Shown here piece after piece: positions 1 to 10,543 of a stretch of 64,000 nt of DNA. A program made the position numbers and the translations under genes. The notes below the pieces were generated by a model that was given only the letters and a program-made list of their open reading frames with translations, had not been told where the DNA came from and did no database searches. Location of the stretch: assembly GCA_004335835.1 (NCBI GenBank), contig RWJK01001429.1, forward strand, positions 1-64,000, in the 5' to 3' direction. Within the stretch, counting starts at the first letter, position 1. Each line of letters opens with the position of its first letter. The stretch comes from Scenedesmus sp. ARA3 (taxonomy: Eukaryota > Chlorophyta > Chlorophyceae > Sphaeropleales > Scenedesmaceae).

Positions 1-664
1 CAAGGATGACTAGTTTCGGCTTTTGACAGCCTCATCAGATCCTGCGTAGACCACATGCGTGTAAGGCTAGATNTAAGTGCTCACGAACGAGCAGTACAGC
101 TGACAATGACACTGACAGTGCCAGCTGTACGTGTACTGCCTCTGGCAGTGAAAGTACGATGCTGCCATGTGATGTGATCATGCATGGCAAGCAGCATGCA
201 AGCATGGTAGATGCAAGCAAATGCAAGGCACTTAAACTTCAGTGCCGCGCGCAAATCAGGCGCGATGCAATGGATTTGTTTTTGGTGTAGGCAACTACAA
301 CACGTGCTGCAGGGCCCCCAAATATCCGTGACACCTCTGGGTGATGTTTGTACTGCGCATACACGCGGTTCAGCACCACACCAATACGTGCTCTCATCTC
401 AAACTGCCCATTAGGCAAGACAAGCACTGGGGCATCACCTCTACGCTGCTGCCGTCTGCCTGGCGGGCGGCTGTACAAGCCCCTGTACAATTCACCCTAT
501 CTTCTTCTTCTACCGCATGACCAGCAAAGTCGTCTGGCATGCAGGCGTACTGAACCTGTTAGCAGTACACCCCTGTGCTGAACAACAGCAATGCTTAGTG
601 CACATTGCAGGTACACAGCTCTGCTCTCTAGCAAACATTTGCACAGTTGAAGAGTACCCTTGGT

Positions 665-700
665 CTTCGCTTCAAAGTACCAATGGTCTTTGAAGCAAAG
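665..700. repeat. Hairpin-forming inverted repeat
   Basis: Two 13-base arms, 665-677 and 688-700, are reverse complements apart from one position, with a 10-base loop. The hairpin lies about 630 bases beyond the kinase stop codon. It could mark the end of that transcript or be the remnant of a small repeat; nothing in the sequence decides. Confidence 0.5.
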
Positions 701-1030
701 GATTAGCCAGTGTTATCAGCATATGACAAGTATCACAACCGGCACCTTGCACTGGCTGTGAGCAAGGCTGACGCAGCACGCACACACATGCTGGACCTAG
801 AGCCCTCAGTTGACCAGACATCGATGCAACATAATGATGGCTGTGTGATGCGCCAAGTGCACGTCATACAAAACAGCGCCCAGAAGCCAATGACAATCCC
901 TGGCGAGCACCGCACGCATGGCGAAAGTGCACACCACACCTATGCACCCAACTGGCATGTCAGTTTGAGACGAGGTGAAAACATCACTAACATGCGCCAA
1001 AGATCCCATTCCTATGTCACTGTCACCTGG

Positions 1031-1035
1031 TTACA
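1031..1035 (-). terminator. Candidate TGTAA poly(A) signal
   Basis: TTACA on the plus strand reads TGTAA on the minus strand, about 295 bases past the kinase stop. TGTAA is the usual chlorophyte poly(A) signal. A five-base match is weak evidence alone; the distance is normal for an algal 3' UTR. Confidence 0.4.
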
Positions 1036-1327
1036 CCCGCTGCGGAGCTTGCAGCAAAGCGTGCTGTGTGCGCCAGCGCTGATGTCTGTCACACGGAGGC
1101 AATGCTGCCACACATCATGCGCAGGCGCACATATAGCTCTCGCTTGGCTGACCAGTGGCGGCAGCGGAAGATGCTGATGCCGTACCCATAACCAGAACGA
1201 GTTTTCATGACGCCATTCGGAGCAGCCACACACACCTCTGCCAGAGTTCAGTGCTGCTTCCAATCCAGCCGCTGGAGCAGCTGCAGCGGCCTGCCTCCTT
1301 GTTCACTGAAGCAGCCGGTGCAGCAGC

Positions 1328-2120
1328 TCACCGCTCCGGCCTCATGGCATCCAGCTGAGCGATGATGTCGCTGAAGGTGGGCCTGCAGGCGCATGTACAC
1401 AGCGCAGCAGCAGCAGGCAACAGCGATAAGGAGAAGGTTGACGGTATAACATGATCCATGACCTTGTCTGCCGAATGCCATACCCTGTTTCTCTACTCCT
1501 AGCAATAGCTGCAGCACAGGTGAAGCAGGAGCCACAGCAGCACAGCACGTACAGCATAAGCAAGCGCACTACAGTGCCACTCACCTGCCCTTGGGGTCCC
1601 TAGCCAAGCACGCAGACACCAGCTGTGCGAAAGCCGGTGGTGCAGTGCCAGGTAGCACTAGCACCTTGCCAGTGCTGACGCTGTGCAGCACCTGGCTGTG
1701 AGACATGCCAGGGTACGGTGAGCGCCCAGTAAACATCTCCCACAGCACCACGCCAAAGCTGCACAACAATGGCAGCGCAGTCGCAGGCAAACAGCATAAC
1801 TAGAACAGTGTAACGAGCGTGGATAATTCATTATTGTGTACATGAGCACAACACTGAGCAGTGCATGCATAGCGCAAGCCACTGATGGCACCACATACTA
1901 TGCTGTAGTACAGCTGCATACATGCAGCCCTCCCTGCCGCAACTGCAGCTACAGATGTTCGCTTCAGCCAGCTTGCTCCTCACCTGTACACGTCTGCCGC
2001 CTTGCTCATCTTGCCCTCGATGAGCAGCTCTGCAGGCATGTGTGTGACCGTGCCGTAGGTGCGAGTCTGGATCACAGGCGCCTCGTTGCTCACCAGCCGC
2101 GACAGCCCAAAGTCGGAGAT

Positions 2121-2161
<41 letters not shown>

Positions 2162-5100
2162 TCAGTTTGGCGCTGAGCTGCAGCATGTGACTGATGGTGA
2201 CTGGTGGGTCAGAGGAAACCATGCTCTGCCAACGGCGGTGCCCCGCCCCTGCTGCTCAACAAGCTGCTATAGCCTGCAGCCTTCAAACAGCCCAACCAAG
2301 ACTTGACTGCCTGCTGGGCCGCACCTTGGCAACAAAGCCGCGCTTGTCGTCAGCCGTCACAGTCAGCAGCACGTTGTTGCCTGTCAGGTCCCCGTGCAGG
2401 ATGTTCTTGCTGTGCAAGTACGACAGCGCCCCAGCCATCTCACGCGCAGTAGCCTGCAAGCACAGCAGCAGCGGCAGCAGCAGGAAGATGGGCGGTTAGC
2501 AGAAGCAACTCTTGGCCCCATCAGAGTCCCTTGCAATACATTGTGGCTAAACATGGCTCATGCTGAAGCAGGCGCTGACCTACATCAACAGGCCAACTGC
2601 CAGTGTTGCGCCAGGCGCGCATGGCACGCAGCGAACTCGCTGGACCAGCGCCATGCGCCGCCTCACCACGACAGTGTCCATGTCTGCCTCCATGCTGTCC
2701 TTGCGCCTGAACCAGCCCTTGCTGATGGCGTCAGCCACGCAGCCGCGGTTGCAGAACTCCAGCACCAGCCTGCAGGCAACCACGGCACACATGCACACAC
2801 TCACACCAGCATCGTGGTTGCTCAGCAGCAAGCTTGTATTACTGAGCATGATAGAGTGAGCATGAGCTCAAGCAGGCCCCGTCAGCCGCCAGCCGCCACA
2901 ACTGGCATGGCTGCTGGTGTGCAGCCCACAGCCAGCACCGCACTGCTGCAGCATACAGGACAGGTTGCTGCTGTGCCATGTGCATCGCCTGCCCCAGCAG
3001 CCCAGCCAACACAACCCACGCACCACGTCTCCAGCATCTGCTCCCTGCTCCTGCTGCTGGGCAGGCCATTGGCACTGAGCAGCGACCCATCATCCTCGCC
3101 CTCGTCCTCCTCATCCAGGCCAGCCATGGGCAGCGGCCGCGTGACGTGCTTGTACGTGCGCACCTGCAGATGTGGAGCAAGGTCAGCAGCTGGTGATTGG
3201 ACGGTGAACAGTGGACGCATACAGCCGGCATTCTTCCACGCTCGTGCATGCTGATAATAATAGGCAGACGAACACAGTCCGTTGCTGCCAGTCCCCATCT
3301 GCTTTTATGTTTTACCATGCGGTGTGCGGCCTTCATAAGCTGCTGAGGTGTGCTGTGGCGGGCTGCCCACACTGCCCCGTCACTCACCACGTGCGGGTGC
3401 TGCACCTGCTCGCTCAGCAGGCCCTCCAGCAGGCAGCCGTCCTCATGTTGCTGCTGCGAGTACTCCAGCACCTTGACGGCCACCATCTTGCCGTTCCACA
3501 TGCCTGCCAGCAGCAGCAGCAGCACGGCATCAGAGGTAGTGCAAACCCCAAAAGCAACTCTTGACGTGTCTACGCAACAATGTGATGTTGGTGCAATGCA
3601 GGTAGGGTGTGGTAGCTGCCTTGCAGCCCCAATTTCCCTACTTGAAACCCTGCCTCAGTGCACGCAAGACCTGCGCCACGCTGCAGTTGGCTCGGCAAGG
3701 CACGGCAATGCATGCAGGCGCCGCACCTCTGTACACGCGTCCAAAGGCGCCCTTGCCCAGCAGCGGCCCCAGCTTGATGTCTTGGAAAGGCCCGTCAGTC
3801 GCCATCAGGCTGAAACTAGCCATTTTCCGCACAGGGCGCCTTGCGACAGCAGCGCTGCCGGCCGCACTGCCGCTAGCTGCACTGCTGCCTGCTGCGCTGC
3901 CGCTGCTGGTCCGCTGCGCCTGCTGCTGTTGCTGCTGCTGTTGCTGCGGCGAGGGCACCGGCTTCAGCGCCACAAAGTAGAAGGCGCGGTTGCCCTCTGC
4001 CGTGCTGGGCAGGAAGTTGGGGATGCCGATCAGCGGCATGTGCTGGTCCAGCCCAGTGGTGGCGGCGCAGCGGAACTGCGCCATGGCGTACTGCAGCACC
4101 TGGCCTGAGGAGAGGCTGCTGCGGGAGTTGAGGGAGTTGGACTGCGCCTGGGCTGCTGCAGCGTCCTCTGAGCTCTGAGGGGTGAAGTACGTGATCATGA
4201 GCTCAAACTGCAAAGCGCAGGAAGCACCAGAAGGGAGTGATCAGCAGCTGTGCAGTGTCAATTACCTGCAGCCCCAACCTTTGCTGAACTGCTGTTGCTT
4301 AAGAGCAGCCGCAGAAAACAGCAGCAGACAAGGCATACATCATACGACTAGCGGGCCGAAAGCTATAGGGTGCGGCTACAACATGCCACGTTGCCAAGGA
4401 CTTGCAGCAGAGATACAACAGCCGAGCAGAGCTCACGTTCTCCTGCTTTGCAATTGCGTCTGCATAGTCCTGCCCGTGGTCCGTGGGCCCTAGGGAGCCA
4501 GGCGCAGGCGGCTGCGCGCAGCAGCAGCAGCACAGCAGCAGCAAATTTGTCAGGCAAGCAGTAGTGTGACGAGCTGGATGCATGCATTTAAGAAACCAGC
4601 TGCAGCACCTGCACCAAGCAAGGGTGCAGCTCAGCCTCTGCGACACCGGTGCCAGTGAGCCTCGGGCCACCACACCAGGAAGTGCACACTTCTGCAAAGT
4701 AGTCACTTACAACCTGCAGCCTCATAACAACGCACGGTGCTGTGGTGCACATATTGTGGCAGCCCTCATCTGGCCGCAGCAGCTCTCACTTCCAGTAGCA
4801 GCCTTCCCGCCACAACGCCCTCACCTTAAACACACTCCAGAATCCTAGCCCTTCCATGCGCTTCTGCCCCACCACGCTCTCCCATGCCTCATTGGCAAAC
4901 ACGATGTTCCAGTCGTCACCAGAGGTGTCCACCAGCATGATGGCCTCACTGCAGCACACAGCACAGGCAGGCGGCAGCGCCGCGTGCACGTGCTGATGTC
5001 AGCAGCGGCTCTCGACCAAGACTTCCTGCAAGCTCACAAGCTTGCAGACCTCTCCCCTTTGATACCCACGTCTGTGTGCCATCAGCTCGCACGGCGCACT

Positions 5101-7097
5101 TGACACAAGATGGGAATTGAGCAGATCATGCAAAACGCAACCTTGCCTCAGCCCTGCATAACCCCTTGCTGCAGCTTACATCTGTTGCCACCGTGCTGCT
5201 GGCTAACTGCTGCCGGCTAACGGCTGCTGGCAAACTGCTTCATGCCGGCTGCTGCTGCCTAACCGCTGCTGCCAAGCTGCTGCTGCTGCTGCCTGCCGCA
5301 CCTGAAGCAGTCAAACACGCGTAGCAGCTGCGCCTGGTCCTCCTTGTTGCGCATGCGCTGCTGGCGCATGCGCTGCTCCTCCAACGCCTTGTCCTTCTCT
5401 ATCTCACGCACCACCATCTCCGCCATGTTGGCCAGCATGTTGCAGCTCTCCGCATCAAAGCTGCGCGGCTTGCCGTCAATGATGCAGCTGCAGTAGCAGC
5501 GGCGGGACCACCAGGCAGACACGTTTTGAATCAGGACGCGGCAGATGCAGTGCAATGTCGGGCCCAAACGTGCACCACAGGTGCCCGGCATCTGCATGCT
5601 GTGACAGCGGCGCCAACTGTGCTGGCAGGGATTGGCTGCAGCTGCGCAAACCTACAGGTGCTGTCAACGGCAGGATGAACGCAGCGGCAGGCAGCCGCCA
5701 CAGCTAGCTCAAGCCCCACTCACAGCGAGCCCAAGCGCAGGCCGTTGGAGCAGACCAGCGGGCAGCCAGCGTAGAAGCGGATGAAGGGCGCTGCCGTAAC
5801 CAGCGGGTTGTCGCGGAAGCGAGCATCACGCTGCGCATCCTCAACCACCAGCGCCTCAGGGTACGCAGGCAGCAGTGTCCTGCAAGGGCCAGTGGCGCCA
5901 CAGCACCACATCAGACATGCAGCACTGCTTACATGCATGCCCCAGGTCAGCGCCAGCAGCAGGCGCAGTGGAGTGTCACAGGCAGGCTGTGGTGACAGGG
6001 CAAGTTCACGCAGTCGCTTGCAGGACTGCAAGCATGCAAGATTGTCCTTGCATTAAACGCACTGCAGCTGTCTCCATGACATGCTGCCGCATGCTGCTGC
6101 AGGCAGGCGCTGCAAGGCTCACCATGCGCAGAAGGACGTTGGCCGTGGCGTGCGGTCAACGCCAGGCAGGCCCTGCACTGACTTGAACCACTGCACGCGC
6201 TCATCTACCAGCGATACTAGCGCGATAGGCACCTGCAGCAGCAGCACAGTTGCGGCTTCCGTCGCGTGGATTGTGTGCTGGTCTGAGCTGCAAGCTACAC
6301 TCGCCGCAAATCTGCTGCTGTCAGCAGTGGTTCTGCACGCTGGCGGCAACGGGATGCTGCTGGTGCTGGCGGCCCACGCATCTGCCAGACGTGAGGCTCT
6401 CTTGCAGTCGACTAAGCTGTTGCTGTGTATTAAGCTTGCAGGACTGCACCTTGAACACCATGGAGCACAGCTTCGTGATGTCATCAAAGCGGGGCTCCGG
6501 TTCCTGCAAGCAGGCATCAGCAGTGGCTGCTCACACAGCTGGGAACAGAAGCAGGTTCACCGCGCCCCCACGTTGCTCTGCACTGTCTGATGATCATGCG
6601 TCACGGCGATGCCTACTTTTAAAAACCAGCGGCATGCCCGTTTTGCTTTATGCTTTGATGCAGCAGTGCAGTGCGGGTGTGCAACTGCATGGGGAGTCTG
6701 TGCAGCTGTTGCTCACCAGCCTGCTTGCAACTGTATCACTGAATGCTGTGCGCATAGCCCTCATGTTTGGCAGCAGCAATCACACATTCTAACAACGGAA
6801 CCTTCATACCATACTACACTGTTACAGATTTACCGTGTACAGGATGCCCAGGTTGTTGAGGTGCTGCCTGCGCTGCAGCTCGCAAACGGGGGCAATAGCC
6901 CCTGTGTACTCCTCCTCGTTCCCTGCAGGCTTTTCTACAGCTTTGTTGTGGCCCTGTTCTGCTGCTGGATCTGTTTTAGCAGCAACATGTTCTGGCGCTT
7001 GTGCCTTGATGTCGGGGGCTGCTGCTTCCACTGAGCTGCTCTTGGCCTGACTTGCAGGCACAGCAGCAGCCTGCTGTTTCGACAAACAACACCCCAT
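1328..7097 (-). CDS. GAF-PAS-TKL protein kinase, predicted lipid-anchored
   Basis: Probable membrane-tethered Ser/Thr or Tyr kinase of the TKL group with two sensory domains. It starts at an ATG at 7097 with MGCC: Gly2 fits N-myristoylation and Cys3/Cys4 palmitoylation. Exon 1 (6834-7097) joins a GAF domain (exon 2 at 6450-6503, later exons to about 5300) containing [12 protein letters not shown] and GSLCIIDGK, followed by an E/Q/R-rich helix. A PAS domain follows (about 4980 to 4000; NIVFANEAW). The kinase domain has the glycine loop [12 protein letters not shown] (near 3740), MVAVKVLEY with the ATP lysine (near 3490), [11 protein letters not shown] in place of HRD (near 2400), DFGLSR (near 2100) and [18 protein letters not shown] (near 1760). 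The last exon ends PERSer-free at a TGA at 1328-1330. HRD with Gly for Arg makes it a non-RD kinase. Many intron ends are approximate. What GAF or PAS bind is unknown. Confidence 0.85.
2124..2160. repeat. (CAG/CTG)n run at a kinase 3' splice site
   Basis: About 12 triplets. On the minus strand it reads as CTG repeats running directly into the acceptor TGCCAG in front of the exon that encodes DFG. The run therefore takes the place of the polypyrimidine tract and is not coding. Confidence 0.8.
5193..5291. repeat. Imperfect GCTGCTGGCTAAC-type repeat in a kinase intron
   Basis: Four or five degenerate copies of a unit of roughly 20-25 bases built on GCTGCTG plus GCTAAC or GCAAAC, ending in a pure CTG run. 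It sits in the intron next to the GAF-helix exon. It looks like a decaying minisatellite that grew from CTG triplets. Confidence 0.55.
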
Positions 7098-7653
7098 AGT
7101 TCTGATAGGTCTGCAAACACGCGCTATTCACATGGAAGCAGAGCCATTCGGGTGTTTGGGCGAGCAGCGAAAGGTCAAGGGCAGTGGATCATGCACAGGC
7201 ACCATCGCAAAAGGCCGATAGTGCCATCTGATTCCAGTTGTTTGGAAGTTGCAACCAGTGCTGGACCTGACTAGGCGCACAGCCCAGGCTTTGATTGTGT
7301 CTTTTGGTATCTCCTTTCCCACATCATCACCACTCCTGCCGCGCTTTAGGCTTCCAAAAGGCCATACATTGACGAGCAGCAGCTTAAGCGGTGGTTCGGC
7401 GCCAGTCAGCGGTCACTGTCCCCACAATAGGCCTTGATCAGTTGGTACCGTAGTACTGCTGAGAACAGCAACGCAGGCGGTCATGCCCGACCGGGTTACA
7501 CCCCAAGGCATAAGGGGACGCAAGCAGGACCACATCAGCCTCGCCTGTTGCATCAACAGTCGTACTGCTGGGGCAGAAAGCTTCTGCTCTCACAGCAACC
7601 ACACCCAACAGTGCATGCGCAACTGCAACGGCAACTGAAGTTGAGCAGACAGA
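7098..7653. other. Spacer: kinase 5' region and tRNase Z 3' region
   Basis: It lies between two minus-strand genes in tandem, so it should hold the tRNase Z 3' UTR and the kinase promoter. TTACA at 7496-7500 (TGTAA on the minus strand) is about 155 bases past the tRNase Z stop. No TATA box or other promoter element is clear. Confidence 0.6.
7496..7500 (-). terminator. Candidate TGTAA poly(A) signal of the tRNase Z gene
   Basis: Minus-strand TGTAA about 155 bases downstream of the stop codon at 7654. The position is right for an algal poly(A) signal; the assignment rests on motif and spacing only. Confidence 0.45.
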
Positions 7654-9955
7654 TCAAGGGAAGCCATTGAGGAATGGCACACACTTAGCGCGCAGAGCAG
7701 GTGGCATGTTCTCTTCCAGCGCCGCTAGAATCTGCTGCCGCTTGTAGCGCGGCGAGAAGTGCACCAGCAGGATGGCTTCGTTGTGGAACTTGTGCGCATG
7801 CATCACCAGGTCGGTGATGTGTATGTGGCCACGCTCGCGCGCCTGCTCCCAGCTGACGCTCTCGTCCACAAACGTGCATTCCACGATCAGCAGCTTGGCG
7901 CGGTACATGTCTGCGTTGCCGTCCTGCTCAAACAGCTCGCCGCTGGTGTCGCCAGTGAAGGCCACCTCAGGGATCTGCGGCACGCAATCAAGCGGGCACG
8001 GAATGCGCGTCAGGCACTGCCATGCGTGACCTGATTGCATGCAATACAGGACAGCCGAGTTGCTGCTGCTGCAGGCTGCTGCCGCAACACGCTTCTAGCG
8101 CATGCACACAGCAGTTGGACGCTACCTGCTGGCCCCACAACGCTGACTCATTGGTGCCAAGAGTAGACAGTCATGCAGGGACTCCCCAGCCCTGTACACG
8201 CGCTCCGCGCGCACCTGGTAGGTGTCTGTGACCTCCTGCCCTGCCTGCCGCAGCTCTTTGATCTCCTCCTGGCTGCGGCCCACCAGCTCAGCCTTGAGCT
8301 TCTTGCGCAGCGAGTACAGGATGTAGCCCTGCAATCGACAAGCGACAGCCCACACAGCATGTTCCTAAGTGTTCATCCTTGCCGTTGCGCTCAGCTGACC
8401 AGGCAGGCAGGTGGTCAACAAGGCGTCTGCACTAGTCCTCGTGTGCTGCTGTGCACTTGAACGAAGGCAATGGAACGGGAAGCTGGACTCTAACCTATTC
8501 CACATGGCAGCAGATAGCGTGCTTGCTGCAGCTGCATCAACCAACCGCTTCAACAACCACGGTAGCTGTGTGTTGAAACCTGTGGCCTTATCGATGGCAT
8601 TGGCGGGTGTCAGAGCATGCACGCAGTGCGGAGCATTTGCTAACGGCCCAGGCAAGCCCAGCACACACCAACACCCACCTGGGAAGGAACAGGGTGCACT
8701 GTTGGGAAGCACCGCACGATGTGGCCAGTCTCCAGCTCTATCTCCTGGCCCTCCTGCGCTTGGCAGCCAGCAGCCAACACACAGCTGTCAGCGCACGTGC
8801 AATCCTGCAAACACCACACCCTGACAGCAGCCAATGCACGTATGCTTTGCCCAACCTAGGAGCTGCGCACAAAGGCGTGGGGCGCATGTACAATATGCGG
8901 TGAGGCTGCCCTGAGTTGGAGGCAATCCTGCGCCTGTGCACCTGCAAGCAGCCAGGGTGCTGTATACTGCTGAAGAGCTTCGAGCGGCCAACTTCAAAAT
9001 GTGCTGTGCACTTGCTGCCTGCTGCGCACCGTGAGCGGCGTGATGTCATACTCCAGCGGCAGGCCCCCGTCCATGTCGCTGGTCACCTCCAGCAGCTTGC
9101 GCAGCTTGTCCTCGTAGTGCGCCGGCACCACGTAGCGCGCAGGCTGCAGGCCCAGCAGCATCCTGCAGCCGCCAGCAGCACACACGCAGACACAGCGGTC
9201 AGCTGCGGCTGCTGTGCAGCAAAAGAGGGCGTCTGTTCTGAGGCCCGCAAAGCAGCTGCACATGCAGGAGCCCTTGCTGGGCCATACAGACGGTTAACGC
9301 TCATGCAGCAGCTGCTGCTTCTGCTGCTGCTGCTAGTGCTGCTGCCACATCCACTGACCAGTCATTATGTGTGCCTCCACCCTGGTCCGCTGCCATGAGA
9401 ACGCTGCGTTTGCACACCTGCTGGCTGCATGGAACGTCACCCCGCCGATGTGGTCCAGGTGACCATGCGTGATGAGCACCGTCTGCTGGTACACTGCTTG
9501 CTGTGGGCAGCGGCCGATGTCCAGTGCAAGCTTGCACCTGGGCAGGATGAGGCAGGTCTCCTGCAGAACAGCCCAGCAGCATTGCTGTCATTGCTTTACC
9601 ATGCAACGCTGGCCTCTGAATACCATAGGCATGGTTGACTGTGCTGCTTGTCACTTCACAGCTGAAGCTGCTTTCTAGTGCCATGCATGTTGCAGACAGC
9701 CTTGCTGCTGCTGCTGCTGCTGCAGCAATGCTGGTTCTGTCACTTCTACAGGGAGCAATGGTTGCACCGTGTGCACCGCCCTCACCTGCCCAGCTATTGA
9801 CACGCCCTGGATGTCAAAGCCGCACAAGTGGATTGAGGCCGACCGTGAGTCAGCTGGCAGGTCTGTCTGTCCACTTGTTGCACGCGCTGCTGCTGCTGCA
9901 TCTACTGCTTGTGCACGGACCTCCGCTGCTTTCTCTGCACGGTTGCAAAGGTGAG
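7654..9955 (-). CDS. TRZ1: tRNase Z, short form (tRNA 3'-end endonuclease)
   Basis: Metallo-beta-lactamase-fold endonuclease that removes the 3' trailer from pre-tRNA. The exon at about 9430-9560 carries THGHLDHIGG, the zinc-binding HxHxDH motif, after a block reading CLILPRCKLALDIGRC as in plant TRZ1. The next exon (about 9024-9160) has ARYVVPAHYEDKL, then a short exon with ETGHIVRCFPTVHPVPSQ, then GYILYSLRKKLKAELVG, and a last exon with PEVAFTGDTSGELF, a late metal-ligand aspartate, and LVHFSPRY. The TGA is at 7654-7656. Size and block order match the plant short form, not the duplicated long form. The first well-supported exon is near 9786-9860 (IHLCGFDIQGVSIAG). Its frame stays open upstream to about 9955 without an ATG, so the start is unresolved and may lie in an unseen exon that could encode an organelle presequence. 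Confidence 0.85.
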
Positions 9956-10543
9956 TGCTGCACAGGCTCGTCAGAGCTGGGGAATCGCAGAAGCATGCAC
10001 ACCTTTGATTTTGTCTACAGCTTTGTTCAGGCTCTGCAGCATCCTGCCTTGCTGTCTAGCACCAAAAGCCCACTGCTGGTTGGCTGGCACAGGCCCTATG
10101 TGTCAGCTGTGTGCGCTTTGTGAACCTTTGTGCTGATATCACGTGTTGTCGGTTGACATGAGCCAAAATTCAATGACGTATCACAAAGCAGACAGCTTCC
10201 ACCTCAGGAGAGGAACTGCTCCAGTAGTTGCAACTGAATCACCGGTGAAATTCTCGAGAAGCTGAAGATGGTGAACTACAGGCAGCGTGCCGACGTACTG
10301 TTGCTGCAATATAGATGCGAGCTGACGTAGAGGTTGAACGGTGTTGTCCCATCAGCAGGTCACAGGTGTTATTTTGGTTTGCTTGAAAGTTCCGGTGTCA
10401 CAAGGCCTTGTTCTAGTCACTCCTGAGCAAATGGGTGCAGTGTATGTCAATCAGCCATACATGTGTCGGCAAAAGACTTCAGCCATGAGTGATCACTACT
10501 GAGGATGGTCACAGCAGCCTGTTTGTAGCAGCTTTAATCAAAT
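9956..10543. promoter_or_regulatory. Divergent promoter region, tRNase Z / LSD1-like gene
   Basis: The tRNase Z gene reads leftward and the LSD1-like gene rightward from here, so both promoters should lie in this stretch. It may also hold the unseen first exon of the tRNase Z gene. No TATA box, clear motif or repeat was found. Confidence 0.5.

Larger units (their letters stand above)
1..1327. other. Intergenic / 3' flank with no supported gene
   Basis: No reading frame here shows a recognisable domain or a splice-consistent exon chain. The open frames are short and mixed in composition. One undetermined base (N) lies at position 73. The part next to 1327 is presumably the 3' UTR of the minus-strand kinase gene. 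A hairpin at 665-700 and a possible poly(A) signal at 1031-1035 are listed separately. Confidence 0.5.

Noticed and set aside
710..1177. 155-residue plus-strand open frame
   Set aside because: No recognisable motif, no codon pattern like the confirmed exons, and it lies in the likely 3' UTR of the kinase gene on the other strand.
2394..3254. 286-residue plus-strand open frame
   Set aside because: Directly antisense to kinase exons whose protein matches are clear; rich in His, Gln, Pro and Ala as expected for a shadow frame.
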